This document shows positions 17,316 to 27,556 of a stretch of DNA of 60,864 bases, one piece after another. The notes beneath the pieces are model-generated. The model was not told where the DNA came from, did no database searches, and saw only the letters and a list, made by a program, of their open reading frames with translations. The translations under genes were made by a program, and so were the position numbers. Position 1 is the first letter of the stretch. Each line of letters starts with the position of its first letter. Source of the DNA: Sulfurovum sp. (GTDB lineage: Bacteria; Campylobacterota; Campylobacteria; Campylobacterales; Sulfurovaceae); NCBI GenBank assembly GCA_024762315.1, contig JANTHR010000004.1, positions 1 through 60,864 on the forward strand. The letters run 5' to 3'.

Positions 17316-18473
17316 TTATTTGCCAAAATAAGCTTTAATTTCATCAACCTTCTTCAATTGTTCCCACGTGAAATCAATATCTTCTCTACCAAAGTGCCCA
17401 TACGCTGCTGTCTTACGGTAGATCGGTCTTAACAGATCCAATTCTTCCATGATCCCCTTGGGTGTCAGATCAAAAAGTGCTTCTACACATTGAGTGATCT
17501 CAGCTTCATCAACTACGGCTGTTCCGTGGGTATCTATATAGATAGAGACCGGTTCAGTCACACCAATGGCATAGGCTATCTGCAGTGTCGCTTTTTCACA
17601 TAGACCTGAAGCCACAAGGTTCTTCGCTACATATCTTGCAGCATATGCTGCTGAACGGTCCACTTTTGTAGGATCCTTTCCGGAAAATGCTCCACCGCCA
17701 TGAGGACAGGAACCTCCATAGGTATCTACAATGATCTTACGTCCGGTAAGTCCGGCATCACCTTGAGGCCCGCCGATAACAAAGCGTCCTGTCGGGTTGA
17801 TATGATATACAATATCATCACTCATCAGTTCAGCGGGGATCACTGCCTTGATCACTTCTTCAAGTACTGCTTTTTGTACCTGTTCCAAGCTTACTTCCGG
17901 ATGATGCTGGGTTGAGACAACGATCGTATCGATGGCAACAGGTTTGCCATCCACATACTTCACTGAAACCTGTGCTTTACCATCCGGACGCAGGAATGGT
18001 ACAGTCCCGTTTTTACGTACCTCTGCAAGTTTAGCAGTGATCTTGTGTGCCAAAGAGATCGGCAGAGGCATAAGCTCCGGTGTCTCAGTACATGCATAAC
18101 CGAACATCAATCCCTGATCCCCTGCTCCGATTTCTCCTGAAGCCTGATCAACACCTTGATTGATATCGGGACTCTGCTCGCCTATACCGTTAAGTACACC
18201 TGCACTCCGATAGTCAAAACCGTAACTTGCATCTGTATAACCTATCTCTCTGACTACCTCTCTTGCAATCTCCTGCATCGGTGCATATGTATGTGTTTTA
18301 AGTTCTCCAGCAATAACACAAAAACCATTACTCAATAACGTCTCACACGCAACTCTTGCCTGCGGATCCCGTTCGATAATATAATCCAATATCGCATCAG
18401 AGATCTGATCAGCCATTTTATCTGGATGACCTTCGGTTACCGATTCACTTGTAAAAATGTATTCGTTAGCCAT
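17316..18473 (-). CDS. metK: S-adenosylmethionine synthase MetK
   Basis: A 385-residue enzyme that makes SAM from methionine and ATP. Signature motifs: [18 protein letters not shown] near the N-terminus, [12 protein letters not shown], and the phosphate-binding loop [19 protein letters not shown]. Length and start ([19 protein letters not shown]) are normal. I saw no SAM riboswitch in the 130-nt leader, only a short palindrome next to dxs. Confidence 0.98.
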   Translation of the reverse strand: MANEYIFTSESVTEGHPDKMADQISDAILDYIIERDPQARVACETLLSNGFCVIAGELKTHTYAPMQEIAREVVREIGYTDASYGFDYRSAGVLNGIGEQSPDINQGVDQASGEIGAGDQGLMFGYACTETPELMPLPISLAHKITAKLAEVRKNGTVPFLRPDGKAQVSVKYVDGKPVAIDTIVVSTQHHPEVSLEQVQKAVLEEVIKAVIPAELMSDDIVYHINPTGRFVIGGPQGDAGLTGRKIIVDTYGGSCPHGGGAFSGKDPTKVDRSAAYAARYVAKNLVASGLCEKATLQIAYAIGVTEPVSIYIDTHGTAVVDEAEITQCVEALFDLTPKGIMEELDLLRPIYRKTAAYGHFGREDIDFTWEQLKKVDEIKAYFGK

Positions 18474-18585
18474 TTTTTAGTTCCTTGAAAATATTTGTTC
18501 ACTGTCACTGAACTTGAAAAAATATCTCTTAAGATACTTTTTAAAATCCAATTTCCACAGGGGCAATTCCATAGTGACCCTTTAA

Positions 18586-18606
18586 GGACAGATATAGCAT
18601 CTGCCC
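18586..18606 (-). terminator. hairpin directly after dxs
   Basis: GGGCAGAT pairs with ATCTGTCC across a 5-nt loop (one G-T pair), beginning at the base after the dxs stop codon. It is followed by only two T residues before AAAGGG, so it may be a weak terminator or an mRNA 3'-end structure between dxs and metK. Confidence 0.5.
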
Positions 18607-20406
18607 CTATCTAATTCTTTTTGCCAATTGTGCGGGCAACAACCCTAAACTCTCTTCTACCAGCTTTGTATTGCCATGCGTAATAAATGCATCATCATAC
18701 TCAAATGTGGTTAATGAAATATCTTTTATCTGCTTTTGACTTAAAAGTTCAAGTATCGCTGAACCTACACCACCCTGTGCCGCAGAATCGGAGAAGACAA
18801 ACCATTTTTTATAACGACGACTCAATGCCACAAGCATCTCTTCATCTAAAGGTTTCGCAAAACGTAAATCTAAAATAGCAATATCAGCTTCGACAAGCTC
18901 AGCCACCTGCTGAGCTCTCCCCACACCATTTCCATAACCAATAAAAAGTATCTCTTCTCCCTCTTTTAGAAGATGTGATCTTCCCAACTCATACATCGGG
19001 GCATCACAATCATTTGCCAAAAAAGCACCTCTTGGATATCTGAAAGCACAGGGATGGTCATAGGTTTTGGCAAACTGCATAGCAAGTTTCATTGTTGTTT
19101 CATTGTAAGGGGCCAAAAGTGTCATATTTGGAATTGCCCTGAGATATGAAATATCAAAAGCCCCCTGATGTGTCTCTCCGTCTTCACCAACGATCCCTGC
19201 TCTATCCAATGCAAATACCACCCCCAGATCCATCAATGCGATATCATGGATCACCTGGTCATATCCACGCTGCAGAAAGGTGGAATAAATAGCACAAAAA
19301 GGTTTGAACCCCTCTTTTGCGAGCGGTCCCATAGAAGTGACTGCATGCTGTTCGGCAATGGCCACATCCCAAAAACGTTCAGGATATTTTTCTATAACCG
19401 CACTCATCCCTGTTCCGCTCGGCATGGCCGCTGTAACACCTACAATTTTTTCATCTTTGTCTGCCATTTCCACCAAAGTTTCAGAAAAAATAGCCGTTGC
19501 CGCTTTTGCACCATTCTTTTTAGGGACCTCGCCTGTTTTAAGATCAAAAGCACTTACTCCATGCCAATGTTCTTTGGTTCCTTCAGCGATATCATACCCT
19601 TTGCCTTTCGTGGTCTGTGCATGAATGATGACCGGTTTTCCAAGCGACTTGGCCACTTCCATGGTCTCTATTAAAGATTCGATATTATGCCCGTCTACCG
19701 GACCGATATATTCGATCCCCATCTCTTCAAAAAGGATACCCGGTGTGATCAGCTTAAATGACTCTTCAAGACGTTTTGCCATATAACTTGTACCATCAGG
19801 CATCATGTCTACGATCTTTTCAACTTTTGTTTTGAACTTCTGATAAAATGGACTTGCCATAGTTTGGGAAAGAAGTTTGGAAATTGCTCCGATCGGCTTG
19901 GCGATACTCATCTCATTATCATTAAGAATGATCACAACCGGATATTTTCTGTCTCCCAATTCATTCAGTGCCTCATAAACCATCCCTGCACTCATGCTTC
20001 CGTCCCCTATGAAAGCAACAGGGATCCTCTCTTCGCCTTTTAAGGCTATGGCTTTTGCTGCACCTACTGCAAGTGATATGGAGGTAGAACTGTGCCCTGC
20101 CACATAATAATCATACGGAGATTCACTTGGCTTAGTATAACCCGAGATCCCGCCAAACTGACGCAGGGTATCAAATTTATCCCATCTGTCCGTAAGGAGT
20201 TTATGTGCATAGGCCTGATGGCTTACATCAAAAATAAAAGGATCTTTACTTACATCAAACACTTTATGCATTGCAACAATAAGATCCGTTGCACCCATTG
20301 TTGAACTCAGGTGTCCACCGTTCTTACTCACAGTTTCCAATATCTTTCGTCTGATATCTTCAGCCAACGTGTTCAGTTCTTCTATAGAGTATGCTTTTAT
20401 ATCCAT
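18607..20406 (-). CDS. dxs: 1-deoxy-D-xylulose-5-phosphate synthase Dxs
   Basis: A 599-residue thiamine-diphosphate enzyme that joins pyruvate and glyceraldehyde 3-phosphate, the first step of the MEP isoprenoid pathway. The TPP motif begins GDGSMSAGMVYEALN and ends ILNDNEMSI; a DRAGIVGEDGETHQGAFD loop and the transketolase C-domain follow. Slightly shorter than the E. coli enzyme (620). Near residue 505 the stretch VAELVEA is encoded by a sequence that matches the dispersed repeat seen in dnaX. Flagellar genes that neighbour dxs in C. jejuni are absent here. Confidence 0.97.
   Translation of the reverse strand: MDIKAYSIEELNTLAEDIRRKILETVSKNGGHLSSTMGATDLIVAMHKVFDVSKDPFIFDVSHQAYAHKLLTDRWDKFDTLRQFGGISGYTKPSESPYDYYVAGHSSTSISLAVGAAKAIALKGEERIPVAFIGDGSMSAGMVYEALNELGDRKYPVVIILNDNEMSIAKPIGAISKLLSQTMASPFYQKFKTKVEKIVDMMPDGTSYMAKRLEESFKLITPGILFEEMGIEYIGPVDGHNIESLIETMEVAKSLGKPVIIHAQTTKGKGYDIAEGTKEHWHGVSAFDLKTGEVPKKNGAKAATAIFSETLVEMADKDEKIVGVTAAMPSGTGMSAVIEKYPERFWDVAIAEQHAVTSMGPLAKEGFKPFCAIYSTFLQRGYDQVIHDIALMDLGVVFALDRAGIVGEDGETHQGAFDISYLRAIPNMTLLAPYNETTMKLAMQFAKTYDHPCAFRYPRGAFLANDCDAPMYELGRSHLLKEGEEILFIGYGNGVGRAQQVAELVEADIAILDLRFAKPLDEEMLVALSRRYKKWFVFSDSAAQGGVGSAILELLSQKQIKDISLTTFEYDDAFITHGNTKLVEESLGLLPAQLAKRIR
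18887..18907 (-). repeat. dispersed REP-like repeat, copy 3 (in dxs)
   Basis: On the minus strand GGTGGCTGAGCTTGTCGAAG followed by C is nearly identical to the dnaX copy at 12218. AGCTT-GTCG-AAGCT is a perfect 5-bp hairpin with a tetraloop. The encoded VAELVEA fits the Dxs fold, so chance or convergence cannot be excluded. Confidence 0.5.
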
Positions 20407-20420
20407 TTTTTCTTCTTTTT

Positions 20421-20630
20421 CTATTTACACAAATATGCCGTCATGAGTTTTTTAGCAAATTCTATCTTCGCATCATTATAGTCCAGACCTAATTTTTCAG
20501 CTAAAGACTTGAGCTCTTTTTTACTTATTTTTTCCATACTACTGCTTTTGGCTTTACTTTGGATAAAGTCATCCAAAACAAAAGGTTTCACCTCTACTTC
20601 ACTTGCTTTGATAACTTCCACTTTTCTCAA
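20421..20630 (-). CDS. small conserved-looking hypothetical protein after hisC
   Basis: A 69-residue charged, Lys-rich protein with no signal peptide or membrane helix; the C-terminal half ([16 protein letters not shown]) looks helical. It starts within the hisC stop (ATGA overlap) and ends 14 nt before dxs, so it belongs to the same operon. I do not recognise it. It occupies the place where fliF-fliG-fliH lie in C. jejuni as I recall, but shows no resemblance to them. Confidence 0.7.
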   Translation of the reverse strand: MRKVEVIKASEVEVKPFVLDDFIQSKAKSSSMEKISKKELKSLAEKLGLDYNDAKIEFAKKLMTAYLCK

Positions 20631-21721
20631 GCTGTGACCTCAGAAAAATGTTTAAAGAATGTATCATTCTGTTTTTCCGTACCGATAGTGATACGTATCG
20701 CATTCATGCCGTAAGAAGCAAGATCACGGATGATGACACCTCGTCTGAGCAATGCATCGGCTATCTTTGTCGAATTCATGTGTTCACCAAACAGGTATGT
20801 AATGAAATTCGTATAGCTCTCAATATATTCAAAGCCATTCTCGTGAGCAAAGTGCTCATAACGTTTGATCTGCTCCTGATGCAAAACGATCGACGCTTCA
20901 ACAAAAGCATCATCTTTGCATGCTGTTATCGCTGTGGCAAGAGAGAGTGTAGAGATATTGAACGGTGGTCTCATTTTATAAAGTTCTTTAATAAGCTCCG
21001 TTTGAGCAATACCGTACCCCACACGCATACCGCCCAGGCCATAGGCTTTGGAGAAAGTACCCAGATAAATAACATTTTCATACCCCAGAAGGTCATTGGG
21101 TGCAATAGCATATTTTTCATCTTTAGCTGCAGCATACTCCATATAGGCCCCATCTACTACGATAAGCGTCTCTTTACCTATGGCTTCAATGATCTCCAAT
21201 ACCTCATTTTTGCTTGTCGCATCCCCGGTAGGATTGTTCGGTGTACAAATATAGACGATCTTTGGCTTATGCATTCTGTAGGCTTCCATGAATTCATCGT
21301 ACTTATGCTGAAAACTGGCTGTACGGTAAATTTTCGCTCCCATCTGTTTCGCATAGATCTCATACATCGCAAAGGTTACTGCGGACATAAGTACAGAAGA
21401 GGTATCATCCAGTAGCGCACGGGAAATAAACTCCAATACCTGGTCGGACCCTGCACCGATGATGATATTTTCATCTTTGACACCATATTTTCCACAAAGG
21501 GCTGCTTTGAGTTCATACATGCTGTCATCCGGATAGAGATGCGCCCTATCTGCATTTTCAATGATCGTTTGTTTCACAGCGGGGCTCGTTCCTATAGGGT
21601 TTTCATTGGATGCCAGTTTTACCACATCTTCAGGCGCTATCCCAAACTCACGTACGACTAACTCTATAGGCTTACCCGCTTCATACGTCTTTATATTGTC
21701 CAGTACTTTATTAAACTTCAT
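20627..21721 (-). CDS. hisC: histidinol-phosphate aminotransferase HisC
   Basis: A 364-residue PLP enzyme of class I/II aminotransferases in histidine biosynthesis. The PLP-lysine is in [27 protein letters not shown] and ASNENPIG are the other signature motifs. It follows pheA after 29 nt of AT-rich TTTTTAA repeats. HisC in Campylobacterota may also act on aromatic substrates, which would fit the pheA context; this is inference. Confidence 0.95.
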   Translation of the reverse strand: MKFNKVLDNIKTYEAGKPIELVVREFGIAPEDVVKLASNENPIGTSPAVKQTIIENADRAHLYPDDSMYELKAALCGKYGVKDENIIIGAGSDQVLEFISRALLDDTSSVLMSAVTFAMYEIYAKQMGAKIYRTASFQHKYDEFMEAYRMHKPKIVYICTPNNPTGDATSKNEVLEIIEAIGKETLIVVDGAYMEYAAAKDEKYAIAPNDLLGYENVIYLGTFSKAYGLGGMRVGYGIAQTELIKELYKMRPPFNISTLSLATAITACKDDAFVEASIVLHQEQIKRYEHFAHENGFEYIESYTNFITYLFGEHMNSTKIADALLRRGVIIRDLASYGMNAIRITIGTEKQNDTFFKHFSEVTA

Positions 21722-21750
21722 CTCATTTCTACTTTTTAATTTTTAATTTT

Positions 21751-22809
21751 TTAAACATCATCTGTTTCTTTGACATAAGAGCCAAGCACTTTGATTGATT
21801 CTTTATGTTTTGTCAAGATCTGTTGAATTTTTTCATCATTCTGGTGCCCGTTGAACTCTATGAAGAAAATGGATTGTCCCCCGACAATATGTGACTTGAT
21901 CTTCGTAAGGTTAATGTGTGCCTTTTCAAAATCGTTCAGGAACTCTACCAAAGATCCCGGCCTGTCAGGCAACCTTACCAGCAGTGAAGTTTTATCATTG
22001 CCCGAAGGCGCATTCTCGAAATTGGAGATAATGAAAAAACGGGTTCTGTTATTCGTATTATCTTCTACATTTTCAAAGAGTATCGGAAGATTGTAGAGTT
22101 TTGCCGCCACTGATGGACAAAGTGCTGCCGCATGTTTATCTTCAAGTGCCAACTTTGCCGCTTTTGCCGTAGACTCCACAGGTATATGTTCTACTTCGTC
22201 AAGCCCAAGGTCCTGTAAAAATTTTCGACATTGCCCAAAAGCAATATCTTTAGAGTATATCTTCGTGATGCTTTTAATATCTTCTGCCAATGTCGCAAAA
22301 CACAAATGCACATCAATCATCACTTCAGCAATGATCTTCAGGTCATATTCATCCAAACAGCTGATTGTGTCGCTCACTATGCCATTTGAAGAATTCTCAA
22401 TAGGAATCACGCCGAATTTTGCTGTACCTTTCTGCACTTCCCTGAAAACACCGGGAATCGAGCTTATAGGCAAATAGCGGCTCATCGCACCAAATTTACT
22501 CTCTGCTGCCTGATGTGTGAAACTTGCCTCAGGACCAAGATATGCTACAGCTTCGGGCAATTCAAGATTTCTTGCTACAGCAAAAAGTTCCAGGTAAAGT
22601 GCCTCTATGGCGCTATCGGTAAGCTTGCCGCTGTTCTGCTTCTTCAGACGGTTGAGTATGGCCTGTTCTCTTTCAGGACGATAGATCGGTGCACCTGTGG
22701 TGTTTTTCAACTCTCCTACCTGATGTACAAGTTCCATACGTTCATTATAGAGCTTCAACAGTGTATCATCAATATGATCTATCTTCTCTCTCAATGCATC
22801 TAAAGTCAT
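21751..22809 (-). CDS. pheA: chorismate mutase/prephenate dehydratase PheA
   Basis: A 352-residue bifunctional enzyme leading to phenylpyruvate. An N-terminal chorismate mutase (LREKIDHIDDTLLKLYNERM, residues 5-24; about 1-85) is followed by the prephenate dehydratase domain (AYLGPEASFTHQA; ENSSNGIVSDT; NRTRFFII) and a C-terminal ACT domain (DRPGSLVEFLNDF) for phenylalanine feedback. It sits 9 nt after the lysA stop, in one operon. Confidence 0.96.
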   Translation of the reverse strand: MTLDALREKIDHIDDTLLKLYNERMELVHQVGELKNTTGAPIYRPEREQAILNRLKKQNSGKLTDSAIEALYLELFAVARNLELPEAVAYLGPEASFTHQAAESKFGAMSRYLPISSIPGVFREVQKGTAKFGVIPIENSSNGIVSDTISCLDEYDLKIIAEVMIDVHLCFATLAEDIKSITKIYSKDIAFGQCRKFLQDLGLDEVEHIPVESTAKAAKLALEDKHAAALCPSVAAKLYNLPILFENVEDNTNNRTRFFIISNFENAPSGNDKTSLLVRLPDRPGSLVEFLNDFEKAHINLTKIKSHIVGGQSIFFIEFNGHQNDEKIQQILTKHKESIKVLGSYVKETDDV

Positions 22810-22818
22810 TTTTTACCT

Positions 22819-24030
22819 TTATTTTTTTAAAAACTCTTTTTCCAGTGCAATTTGGTCCTCATAGGTTTCACGTTTACGGATCAGTCTGTCTTTCCCATTT
22901 TGCAGAGCCACTTCTGCAGGTTTAGGACGTGTATTGTAGTTACTGGCCATTGTAAATCCATAGGCACCCGCTGAATGCACAACTATGAGATCATTGTGTT
23001 CCAGTGGGGGTAACGGCACATTTTTACCAAAGAAATCACCACTTTCACATACAGGCCCCACCACATCCGCCGGTGTTTTTTCACCTTCTACCATGACTGC
23101 TTCTATCTTATGGTATGCATTATATAAACTGGGTCGTATGAGATCATTCATCGCACCATCCACAATCACAAAACGTTTACCTGCATTGTTCTTTTCATAA
23201 AGTACTTTGGTAAAGAATGCGCCCGCATTGGCTACCATATAACGGCCAGGCTCACACAGCAGTGTCACATCAAGTCCTTTGGTTGCTTCAAAGATCGCTT
23301 GCGTATAGGCAGTTGCAGGGATCGTTACTTCATCATCGTACACTACCCCTATGCCACCGCCTACATCAAAGAATTTAATATCGATCTTTATGGCTTTAAG
23401 CGAGCGTACCAGATCAGCCACTATCTCGGCTGCCTCACGAATAGGCTCAAGCTTGGTCAACTGGGAACCGATATGAAAATGGATCCCTACCGGATTTAAA
23501 AACTCAGACTTGTTCGCATAAATATACATACGTTTTGCCATATCTATCTCTACACCGAATTTATTCTCATGCAGTCCTGTTGAGATGTAAGGATGTGTCT
23601 GTGGATCTATATTCGGATTGACGCGAATAGAGATGCGTGCTTCTTTTCCAAGCTCTTTGGCTACTATCTCCACACGTTTCATCTCTGCTTCACTCTCCAG
23701 GTTAAGCATTAAGATATCTTTCTCTAGTGCTTCACGTATCTCGTCATCCCGTTTGCCTACACCTGAAAAGATGATCTTATATTTATCCACACCGGCATCA
23801 AGTGCACGTTTCACTTCCCCGATGCTTACACAATCCGCTCCTGCACCAAGTTTCGCCAAATGTGCTATAACAGAAAGATTTGAGTTTGCTTTGACTGCAT
23901 AGTTAATGATCGATTTTTTACCTGCAAAAGCATCTTTTAGTGTAGTGTATCTGTTTTCAATATAATCAAAATCATACATATACAATGGCGTACCATACTT
24001 GTCTGCCAATGCTTTAGTGTCAATATTCAT
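22819..24030 (-). CDS. lysA: diaminopimelate decarboxylase LysA
   Basis: A 403-residue PLP enzyme of fold type III that makes L-lysine. The PLP-lysine lies in INYAVKANSNL, with FDVGGGIGV and LLCEPGRYMVANAG as cofactor and substrate motifs and CESGDFF contributing the active-site Cys. It heads the lysA-pheA-hisC run. About 100 nt of spacer upstream contain no gene. Confidence 0.97.
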   Translation of the reverse strand: MNIDTKALADKYGTPLYMYDFDYIENRYTTLKDAFAGKKSIINYAVKANSNLSVIAHLAKLGAGADCVSIGEVKRALDAGVDKYKIIFSGVGKRDDEIREALEKDILMLNLESEAEMKRVEIVAKELGKEARISIRVNPNIDPQTHPYISTGLHENKFGVEIDMAKRMYIYANKSEFLNPVGIHFHIGSQLTKLEPIREAAEIVADLVRSLKAIKIDIKFFDVGGGIGVVYDDEVTIPATAYTQAIFEATKGLDVTLLCEPGRYMVANAGAFFTKVLYEKNNAGKRFVIVDGAMNDLIRPSLYNAYHKIEAVMVEGEKTPADVVGPVCESGDFFGKNVPLPPLEHNDLIVVHSAGAYGFTMASNYNTRPKPAEVALQNGKDRLIRKRETYEDQIALEKEFLKK

Positions 24031-24130
24031 TTATAAAATCCTAATCCATAGTAATATCTATTTTAGGGTGATTTTATCTAAAAGTTGATTAAAAGGTGCC
24101 TTGGCAAAAAGAGAAGCCTATACAGCATCT

Positions 24131-25213
24131 CTAAACGATGCTTCTTTCATCTGTCACATAGACATATATGGCATAAAACCATAAAAGAACAATAGGAAGT
24201 ATCGCAGTAAATTCAGGAGCCACTACGCCGTTGGATCCTATCTGATTCAAGCCAAACAGAATACCCCATATGACAAAGGTTGCACCCAGAGAAAGTGCAA
24301 TAATAGTTCCGAAATTCATCATTCTGGCATGAAACGGCAGCTTAAAAAAGAGTATCAGAAGAAGTGCCAGAGCAAAAAGAGGGACAATGACCTTGTCGTA
24401 AAAAACGGCACGTATCTTGTCCGAATTAAGATTTTGTTTTTCAAGCAGTCTCCAGGTATTGAATGCATCCACAATATTCAGTGCCTTCCCCTCATAAAGT
24501 GACTCTATGATCTTAGGTTTATACCCGTTGAGTGTCTTAATGCTCTTTTTATGCTCAACTCTGTATTTTTCCAATTCACCGTTTTTATAGATATGTGTTT
24601 TCAATGTGGCATCTCTGGCATCCCATTCTTCCCCGTCAAAGTATGCAGCAGGTGCATGGATCGTGTAGCGCACCTGATAGCCCTCTACTTTAAAAATAGT
24701 AATATCTTCGATCTTTTTTTTCACCGGATCAAGATTTTTAATATAGACAAACGTATCATTGTATTTAAAAAAAAGATCCGTTACATCATATGCATGCAGT
24801 TCATTATGCAACAAAAAGGATGCTTTATCTTTTGCGTATGAAAATTCAGTAGTATGTAAAAAAGTAAAAATAGCATAGGTCAAGGTAGCAACTGCCATTA
24901 AAGGCAGGAAAAGTCTTTTTTTGTTATACCCGAAAGCATGAAGTGCTCCCATGGTATTGTTTTTCACCAGGGAGAGTTTTGTCATGATCAAAGCAAACAC
25001 GATAGCCAGAGGATAAAGCAGTCCCAACGCTTCCTGCCACATATAGAAAATATAGAGTATTTTATAGTTGCCTGCAACATCAAGTTGCTGGACATGTTGA
25101 AAATAGTCGATCGCAGCAAAGGCAAAAGAAAGGCCAAAAAGAATTGCCAGAAGATTTTTAATATAGAGTTTTGCAAGGTATCTGAAATGCAGTGAAGGAG
25201 AAAAAAGACTCAT
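24131..25213 (-). CDS. LptF/LptG-type (YjgP/YjgQ) LPS-export permease
   Basis: A 360-residue inner-membrane protein of the YjgP/YjgQ family, which moves LPS out of the membrane with LptB. Two N-terminal helices, a third near residues 90-110, a periplasmic beta-rich domain (about 130-255) and three C-terminal helices match the family. I chose the ATG at 25213 (MSLFSPSLHF), just after the pth stop; an upstream start would overlap pth. LptF and LptG cannot be told apart by eye. Confidence 0.87.
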   Translation of the reverse strand: MSLFSPSLHFRYLAKLYIKNLLAILFGLSFAFAAIDYFQHVQQLDVAGNYKILYIFYMWQEALGLLYPLAIVFALIMTKLSLVKNNTMGALHAFGYNKKRLFLPLMAVATLTYAIFTFLHTTEFSYAKDKASFLLHNELHAYDVTDLFFKYNDTFVYIKNLDPVKKKIEDITIFKVEGYQVRYTIHAPAAYFDGEEWDARDATLKTHIYKNGELEKYRVEHKKSIKTLNGYKPKIIESLYEGKALNIVDAFNTWRLLEKQNLNSDKIRAVFYDKVIVPLFALALLLILFFKLPFHARMMNFGTIIALSLGATFVIWGILFGLNQIGSNGVVAPEFTAILPIVLLWFYAIYVYVTDERSIV

Positions 25214-25217
25214 ACCT

Positions 25218-25790
25218 TCACCCCGCCAGTCCATCAATAGACTTTAAACTGTACTTGGATTTTACTTCATTTAACGCTTCAGAGGCCAATGCTTTACATG
25301 CCTTTGCAACATGATCTATCAGCCTGTCCAGTACCTCTTTTTCATCATCATTAAAGTCATGCAGCACATAATCAGATACTTGGGACTTATATTCAGGTTT
25401 ACCGACCCCGACTCTTACCCGCAAGTACTCTTTACCAATGTGGCCATCGATGGATCTGAGTCCATTGTGACCACCGTGACCACCGCCCTTTTTAAAACGC
25501 ACTGCACCAAAAGGCAGATCAATATCATCATGTATCACAATAATATCTTCCAGCTCTATTTTGAAGAAGTTCTTCACAGCTTGCAGACTTTTGCCCGAAA
25601 GATTCATAAAAGTGGTGGGTTTTAAAAAAAGTGAATTGGCAGAACGATAAAGTTCACCATGAAAAGAAGTTTTAGAAATATCTCTGGCAGAAAAGTCATC
25701 AACAAGTTTGTCAATGACTTTAAAGCCGATATTATGTCGTGTGTTTTCGTACTGTGATCCCGGATTTCCCAGACCAACGAAAAGTGTCAC
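25218..25790 (-). CDS. pth: peptidyl-tRNA hydrolase Pth
   Basis: A 190-residue enzyme that frees tRNA from dropped-off peptidyl-tRNA. GLGNPGSQYENTRHNIGF holds the conserved Asn9 and the catalytic His19; FMNLSGKS and VIHDDIDLPFG supply the other catalytic residues, and GGGHGGHNGLRS is the substrate loop. It lies between rplY and the LPS permease, as in C. jejuni. Confidence 0.97.
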   Translation of the reverse strand: MTLFVGLGNPGSQYENTRHNIGFKVIDKLVDDFSARDISKTSFHGELYRSANSLFLKPTTFMNLSGKSLQAVKNFFKIELEDIIVIHDDIDLPFGAVRFKKGGGHGGHNGLRSIDGHIGKEYLRVRVGVGKPEYKSQVSDYVLHDFNDDEKEVLDRLIDHVAKACKALASEALNEVKSKYSLKSIDGLAG

Positions 25791-25803
25791 GACCGTGCTT
25801 TCA

Positions 25804-26340
25804 TTATTTAGATTTGATCACACCACAGATAGCAACATCCGGTCTGTCCATCATTTTACAGTTTGTTGGTACCTCAACATCTCTTACAAGAATAGAATCA
25901 TCTCTCTCAAGCGGTTCAACATTCAGATCAAATTTAGCGGGCATATTTTCAATAGCGCCTCTTACTTTTACTCTTTTTTTGGAGATAACAAGTACACCTT
26001 TATTTTTTAGACCTACCGGTGTTCCGTGTGTTACAACCGGTACAAGAAAGTTTGTTACTTGACCTGGTACTGTCACTCTTAAGTCCACATGTACGACTTC
26101 TCCGTGAACCGGGTGCAGTTGATATTCCTGGATCACTACATTTAACTCTTTATCTCCCACTTTAACCGGGAATGCAAGGCTCTCCTTATTTCTCACTGCT
26201 CTTACAAATTCACCGCGCTTGAACGCAGCCTGGATGTTCTCAACACCATTTGCATATAGATTCGCAGTCAGATAACCATCTCTTCTAAGCTTCTTTGCAG
26301 TAGTCTTTCCGATACTCTCTCTAACGATACCTTCTAACAT
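25804..26340 (-). CDS. rplY: 50S ribosomal protein L25/Ctc (bL25)
   Basis: A 178-residue two-domain bL25 (CTC type). The N-terminal 5S rRNA-binding domain (GKTTAKKLRRDGYLTANLY; HPVHGEVVHVDL) is followed by a TL5/CTC beta domain. CTC-type proteins are linked to general stress in some bacteria. It is 13 nt before pth and probably co-transcribed. Confidence 0.95.
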   Translation of the reverse strand: MLEGIVRESIGKTTAKKLRRDGYLTANLYANGVENIQAAFKRGEFVRAVRNKESLAFPVKVGDKELNVVIQEYQLHPVHGEVVHVDLRVTVPGQVTNFLVPVVTHGTPVGLKNKGVLVISKKRVKVRGAIENMPAKFDLNVEPLERDDSILVRDVEVPTNCKMMDRPDVAICGVIKSK

Positions 26341-26392
26341 ATTTTGTCCTTAAAATTAAAATAGATGCGGATTATACCGAAAAAAGTTTAAT

Positions 26393-27532
26393 TTAGTCTT
26401 CAGTCTCTTTAAATTCAAATACGTCTACTTCTCTATCATCCAGATATTCATCAACAAGGGCACCTTTTCCTACACCTTCCATTTTAAGTTTCATATCAGA
26501 TGGATTAGTTGCATACTCAAGTGTGACCTCTTCTGTGATCCTTCCTTCGCGTAAGAGATCAAGAAGTGCCTGATCGAAAGTCTGGGTTCCATAGATCTCT
26601 TTCCCTTCAAACAGTGCATCAGGTATCTCATAGTCACGATCTTCCATAATGAGCTGTTCGATCCTTGCTGTCTTTTTAAGCACTTCGATCGCAGCTGCTC
26701 TTCTTCCCTGTTTGGTAGGCACGAGTCTCTGTGAGACAACGCCTTCAAGCACGGAAGCCAGTGAACTTCTGATACGGTTCTGTTCTTCTTTTGCAAACAT
26801 ACCGACAATCCTGTCTATGGTCTCCTTCGCATCCAGCGTATGCAGAGTTGAGAATACAAGGTGTCCTGTATTGGCAGCATGCAGTGCAATATCTATGGTT
26901 TCAAGATCCCTCATTTCCCCAACCAGGATAATATCCGGATCTTCTCTCAGTGCTGCTCTGAGCGCATCTGAGAAAGAGTGTGTATCCTGTCCGATGGCAC
27001 GTTGATTAATAAGGCAACCTCTGTCTTTATGAATAAACTCTATAGGATCTTCAACGGTAATAATATGTTTATTCGTCTCCCTGTTGATCTTATCCAAAAT
27101 AGCTGCAAGCGTTGTTGATTTACCCGATCCGGTCACACCGGTCACAAGCACCAATCCACGCTGGATATCTGTAAAACTTTTAATGACTTTTGGCAGATTA
27201 AGCTCATCAAGTGAAAGTATCTTCACTGGAATAACACGGAAAACAGCACTTAACCCATCCATCTGATAAAAGAAATTTACCCGGAAACGATTTTCATCAT
27301 TCAACACATAGGAAAAGTCCAGGTTTCTATCAATGTTCAGCTTCTCATACTGCTCTTGTGTTGTAATCTCACGTGCAAGCTTATCTACCATATCTGCACT
27401 CAGTATATCTTTTCCCAACACCTTTAAGACACCATGGATACGTACCCTTACCTGAGAACCGGACTTAATATGAAGGTCACTTCCCCCGTTACTGACCATA
27501 CTTCTCAGATAGAGTTTGAGTTTTTCTTCCAT
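26393..27532 (-). CDS. pilT: twitching-motility ATPase PilT
   Basis: A 379-residue hexameric ATPase that powers type IV pilus retraction. An N-terminal PAS-like domain (GGSDLHIKSGSQVRVRIHG) precedes Walker A GVTGSGKSTTLA, an Asp box, Walker B (DPDIILVGEMRDLET) and the His box. The invariant Ser of Walker A and AIRNLIRE-type C-terminal features are partly altered, so PilU is a weaker alternative. No pilus genes lie nearby. Confidence 0.92.
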   Translation of the reverse strand: MEEKLKLYLRSMVSNGGSDLHIKSGSQVRVRIHGVLKVLGKDILSADMVDKLAREITTQEQYEKLNIDRNLDFSYVLNDENRFRVNFFYQMDGLSAVFRVIPVKILSLDELNLPKVIKSFTDIQRGLVLVTGVTGSGKSTTLAAILDKINRETNKHIITVEDPIEFIHKDRGCLINQRAIGQDTHSFSDALRAALREDPDIILVGEMRDLETIDIALHAANTGHLVFSTLHTLDAKETIDRIVGMFAKEEQNRIRSSLASVLEGVVSQRLVPTKQGRRAAAIEVLKKTARIEQLIMEDRDYEIPDALFEGKEIYGTQTFDQALLDLLREGRITEEVTLEYATNPSDMKLKMEGVGKGALVDEYLDDREVDVFEFKETED

Positions 27533-27556
27533 GGTACTTCCTCTTTTATTGTGTTT

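Noticed and set aside
18474..18606. SAM riboswitch in front of metK
   Set aside because: No SAM-I, SAM-II or SAM-III core was seen; only a short palindrome next to the dxs stop.
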